From: Pseudopedobacter sp039918235
Lineage (GTDB): Bacteria; Bacteroidota; Bacteroidia; Sphingobacteriales; Sphingobacteriaceae
DNA: 7,420 bases
Assembly (NCBI GenBank): GCA_039918235.1
Contig: JBDSHZ010000127.1
Location: 1-7,420, forward strand
Direction of reading: 5' to 3'
In this document: positions 5,159 through 7,420 of the stretch, one piece after another
Layout: each line of letters opens with the position of its first letter
How positions within the stretch are numbered: the first letter of the stretch is position 1
Program-made: the position numbers and the translations under genes
Notes under the pieces: generated by a model
Database searches by the model: none
Told to the model about the DNA's origin: nothing
What the model saw: only the letters and a program-made list of their open reading frames with translations

Positions 5159-7420
5159 TTATTCATAAAAATACACTCTTTTAACCCTTTGAGAAATGTT
5201 AGTGAGCACTTCATAAGGGATGGTGTTCATTTTTTCAGCAACCTCATAAACTGAAAGTGCTGCACCAAAAACAATGACTTCATCATCTTCCTTAACTTCA
5301 ATATCGGTCAAGTCTAACATGGTCATGTCCATACAAATATTTCCAATGGTGGGCACTTCCTGGTTATTAATCATCATTGTGCCTACCCCGTTTCCTAAAA
5401 TCCTAGCATAGCCATCTGCATAGCCAATTTTTACGGTAGCAATTTTCCCATCTCTTAACATCACTCCCTTTCTGCCATAACCCACAGTATCACCCTTTTT
5501 CAAATATTTAATTTGTGAAATAGTGGTTTTTAGGGTGGCTACATTTTGCAATGAATTGCGTTCTGCTATCAAACTTTCTACGCCATATAATCCAATTCCC
5601 AAACGTACCATATCATATTGCGCTTCGGGCCATTTAGTAATGGCAGAAGTATTGGAAATATGCTTCATAAAAGAATAGTTTAATTTACTTTCTAAGGTTT
5701 TCACACCCTCGTCAAAAGTCTTAAACTGCTGTTTGGTGTAATCAACATGTACATCACTATCACTTGCTGCCAAATGTGAAAACACACTCTTCACTTTTAG
5801 CACTTCACTCTTCGCTAAAAAATCACCTAACTTTTCTATATCGGAAGAATTAAAACCTAAACGGTGCATACCCGTATCTAATTTAATATGTACTGGATAA
5901 GAAGTTACATTTTCCGAAACTAAAAAATCGGCGTAAGCATGTAAAATTCTGAAGCTATAAATCTCAGGTTCTAGCTGATGGCTCAGCATGGTTTCAAATG
6001 AAGAAACCTCCGGACTCAATACCATAATGGGTATCTTTATCCCAGCTTGCCTTAAAGAAACGCCTTCATCTGCGTATGCAACAGCCAGATAATCCACACT
6101 GTTGTGCTGTAACAGATTTGCAATTTCATCACTGCCACTTCCGTAAGCAAAAGCCTTTACCATCGCCATTAGCTTAACGCCAGGGGAAAGTTTAGATTTA
6201 TAATGATTTAAGTTATGGGTAAGTGCATTTAAATTAATCTCCAATACGGTATCGTGAACTTTCTGCGTCAAAACCTGACTGATGCGTTCAAACTCAAACT
6301 GCCTGGCTCCTTTTATCAGAATAGTTTCATTTCTAAACAATTGACGGTCATGATTTTCTAAGAAATCATCTGTACTCTTATAAAACCAAGATTTAATCTT
6401 AAAATATTCCTGATGGCTTAACAGCTCCTCTCCTATTCCTATAAATTTATCTACTCCTTTATGCGCTAAAAGTTGTGCGACATTTTGATACAACTCATTA
6501 GCAGGAATTCCTGTCTGATGTATATCGGAAAGGATTAAAGTTTTAGTAGGATGCTGTTGCTGCTGGTTTAAAAAATCAATTGCAATATCTAAAGAAGAAT
6601 AATCAGAGTTATAGGAATCGTCAATAATAGAAGAATGATGAATACCACTTTTTAGCTCTAAGCGCATTTTTACTGCTAAAAGATGTGACATTCTTCTACA
6701 AATCACTTTCTGATTAACATTTAAGTACAGCAGAGTAGCCCAGCATATCACTGCGTTTTCAATGGACACTAAATTGTTGAAAGGAATTTTGATTTCAATC
6801 AATTCCTGTTTATAAATAGCTTTTAAATTGGTAGTTCTATCTTGTTTTTCAATGTCAATTACTCTTAAATCTGCATCCCCATCTAAACTCCAGCTAAAAG
6901 TTTTTTTATTTTTCAGGCTTTCACCGATATATTGACTGTTAAGGATGATGACATCAGAATCTTTGAAAAGCTTTAATTTCTCTGTTAGTTTTTCAGCTCT
7001 ATTTTTAAAGCCTTCATCATGAGGAGAAGAAATATTGGTAAGGATACCAATATTGGGCCGAATCATCTGCTCCAATAATTCCATCTCATCAGGTTTTGAA
7101 ATGCCTGCTTCAAAAATCGCCAGTTCATCCTCCTCACTCATCTGCCATACTGAAAGCGGAACACCAATCTGAGAATTGTAACTTTTCGGACTTCTCACTA
7201 CTTTATAATCAGTTGCCAAAAGCTGGAAAAGCCATTCTTTTACAATTGTTTTCCCGTTACTTCCTGTTACCCCAATCACAGGATAATGATAATGCTCACG
7301 GTGATCAATCGCCAATTGCTGCATGGCTTTCAGGCTATCTTTTACCCAAATAAAATTTGCATCAGGATATTTTTCTGTGGGAAAATCTCCTTGTGTAATT
7401 ACAAACGACTTTACACCAGC
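5159..7420 (-). CDS. alr: Bifunctional MurF-type ligase / alanine racemase fusion, 5' end outside the window
   Basis: The frame is open without a stop up to the right edge, giving 753 visible residues; about 70 more are expected because Bacteroidota MurF-Alr fusions are usually some 815-830 long. The Met at 7324-7322 is internal: the 32 codons upstream read as sensible protein (for example FPTEKYPDANFIWVKDSL). Numbering from that Met, the MurF-like part has the ATP loop GVTGSNGKT (18-26), TNISSPHDEGF (96-106) and RLELKSG...DDSYNS (221-240). The racemase part starts near 358 and has the PLP lysine K390 in VKAFAYGSG, the RLGIGLYG segment (574-581), the catalytic tyrosine Y616 in VGYGRKG, and GYADGYARILGNG and ICMDMTMLDL near the C-terminus. 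MurF joins D-Ala-D-Ala to UDP-MurNAc-tripeptide; Alr makes D-Ala from L-Ala. Racemase residues look complete. In the ligase part the usual YNANP motif of stand-alone MurF is replaced by YNSDY, so ligase activity is less certain. Confidence 0.96.
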   Translation of the reverse strand, partial: AGVKSFVITQGDFPTEKYPDANFIWVKDSLKAMQQLAIDHREHYHYPVIGVTGSNGKTIVKEWLFQLLATDYKVVRSPKSYNSQIGVPLSVWQMSEEDELAIFEAGISKPDEMELLEQMIRPNIGILTNISSPHDEGFKNRAEKLTEKLKLFKDSDVIILNSQYIGESLKNKKTFSWSLDGDADLRVIDIEKQDRTTNLKAIYKQELIEIKIPFNNLVSIENAVICWATLLYLNVNQKVICRRMSHLLAVKMRLELKSGIHHSSIIDDSYNSDYSSLDIAIDFLNQQQQHPTKTLILSDIHQTGIPANELYQNVAQLLAHKGVDKFIGIGEELLSHQEYFKIKSWFYKSTDDFLENHDRQLFRNETILIKGARQFEFERISQVLTQKVHDTVLEINLNALTHNLNHYKSKLSPGVKLMAMVKAFAYGSGSDEIANLLQHNSVDYLAVAYADEGVSLRQAGIKIPIMVLSPEVSSFETMLSHQLEPEIYSFRILHAYADFLVSENVTSYPVHIKLDTGMHRLGFNSSDIEKLGDFLAKSEVLKVKSVFSHLAASDSDVHVDYTKQQFKTFDEGVKTLESKLNYSFMKHISNTSAITKWPEAQYDMVRLGIGLYGVESLIAERNSLQNVATLKTTISQIKYLKKGDTVGYGRKGVMLRDGKIATVKIGYADGYARILGNGVGTMMINNQEVPTIGNICMDMTMLDLTDIEVKEDDEVIVFGAALSVYEVAEKMNTIPYEVLTNISQRVKRVYFYE

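Noticed and set aside
7322..7324. ATG on the minus strand as the start of the MurF-Alr gene
   Set aside because: The frame stays open for 32 more codons to the window edge with protein-like sequence, and starting here would put the ATP loop at residue 18 and remove the N-terminal MurF subdomain. The Met is internal.
7096..7353. Plus-strand 85-codon frame opposite the MurF ATP-binding region
   Set aside because: It is antisense to the P-loop domain of a certain gene and has no recognisable features.
1..7420. Mobile element, prophage, CRISPR or defence island
   Set aside because: No transposase, integrase, phage or nuclease-type gene, no direct-repeat/spacer array and no tRNA-like structure was seen; all genes have ordinary housekeeping, transport or envelope families and similar composition.

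Overview
The window reads as ordinary chromosome of an AT-rich member of the Bacteroidota, most likely the Sphingobacteriaceae (Pedobacter-like). The evidence is a MurF-alanine racemase fusion (a Bacteroidota trait), starts without Shine-Dalgarno sequences behind A/T-rich leaders, and an outer-membrane protein signal peptide ending in Leu-Ala-Gln. The genus is inferred from gene content and style, not from a database match. Coding density is very high and the longest gap is 77 bp. I see no RNA gene, insertion sequence, CRISPR array, prophage or defence system.

Layout: positions 1-1193 hold a minus-strand pair, recR (recombination mediator) followed 34 bp later by a short-chain dehydrogenase that runs off the left edge. 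A 77-bp divergent intergenic region separates recR from a plus-strand pair, a sodium/solute symporter (1271-2770) and a LOG-family phosphoribohydrolase (2796-3503), closed by a clear intrinsic terminator at 3506-3531. Next on the plus strand is a predicted outer-membrane beta-barrel (3547-4515), which I read as a divergent member of the OMPLA/phospholipase A1 family. Its stop codon overlaps the stop of a convergent minus-strand DUF502 membrane protein (4512-5105). Upstream of DUF502 on the same strand is a MurF/alanine racemase fusion (5159 to the right edge). Its first roughly 70 codons lie outside the window, and the Met at 7324 is internal.

Functionally the right half is about the cell envelope: D-alanine supply and muropeptide ligase-like chemistry (MurF-Alr), an inner-membrane protein of unknown role (DUF502) and a probable outer-membrane lipase-like barrel. 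The left half is housekeeping (recR) plus generic metabolism and transport (SDR, symporter, LOG). Adjacency of the symporter and LOG enzyme hints at nucleobase or nucleotide metabolism, but that is speculation.

I do not find a convincing undescribed multi-gene system. The items most worth a second look are the OMPLA-like protein with altered active-site surroundings, an imperfect heptad array between murF-alr and DUF502, a symporter lacking one sodium-site hydroxyl, and the head-on overlap of two stop codons.
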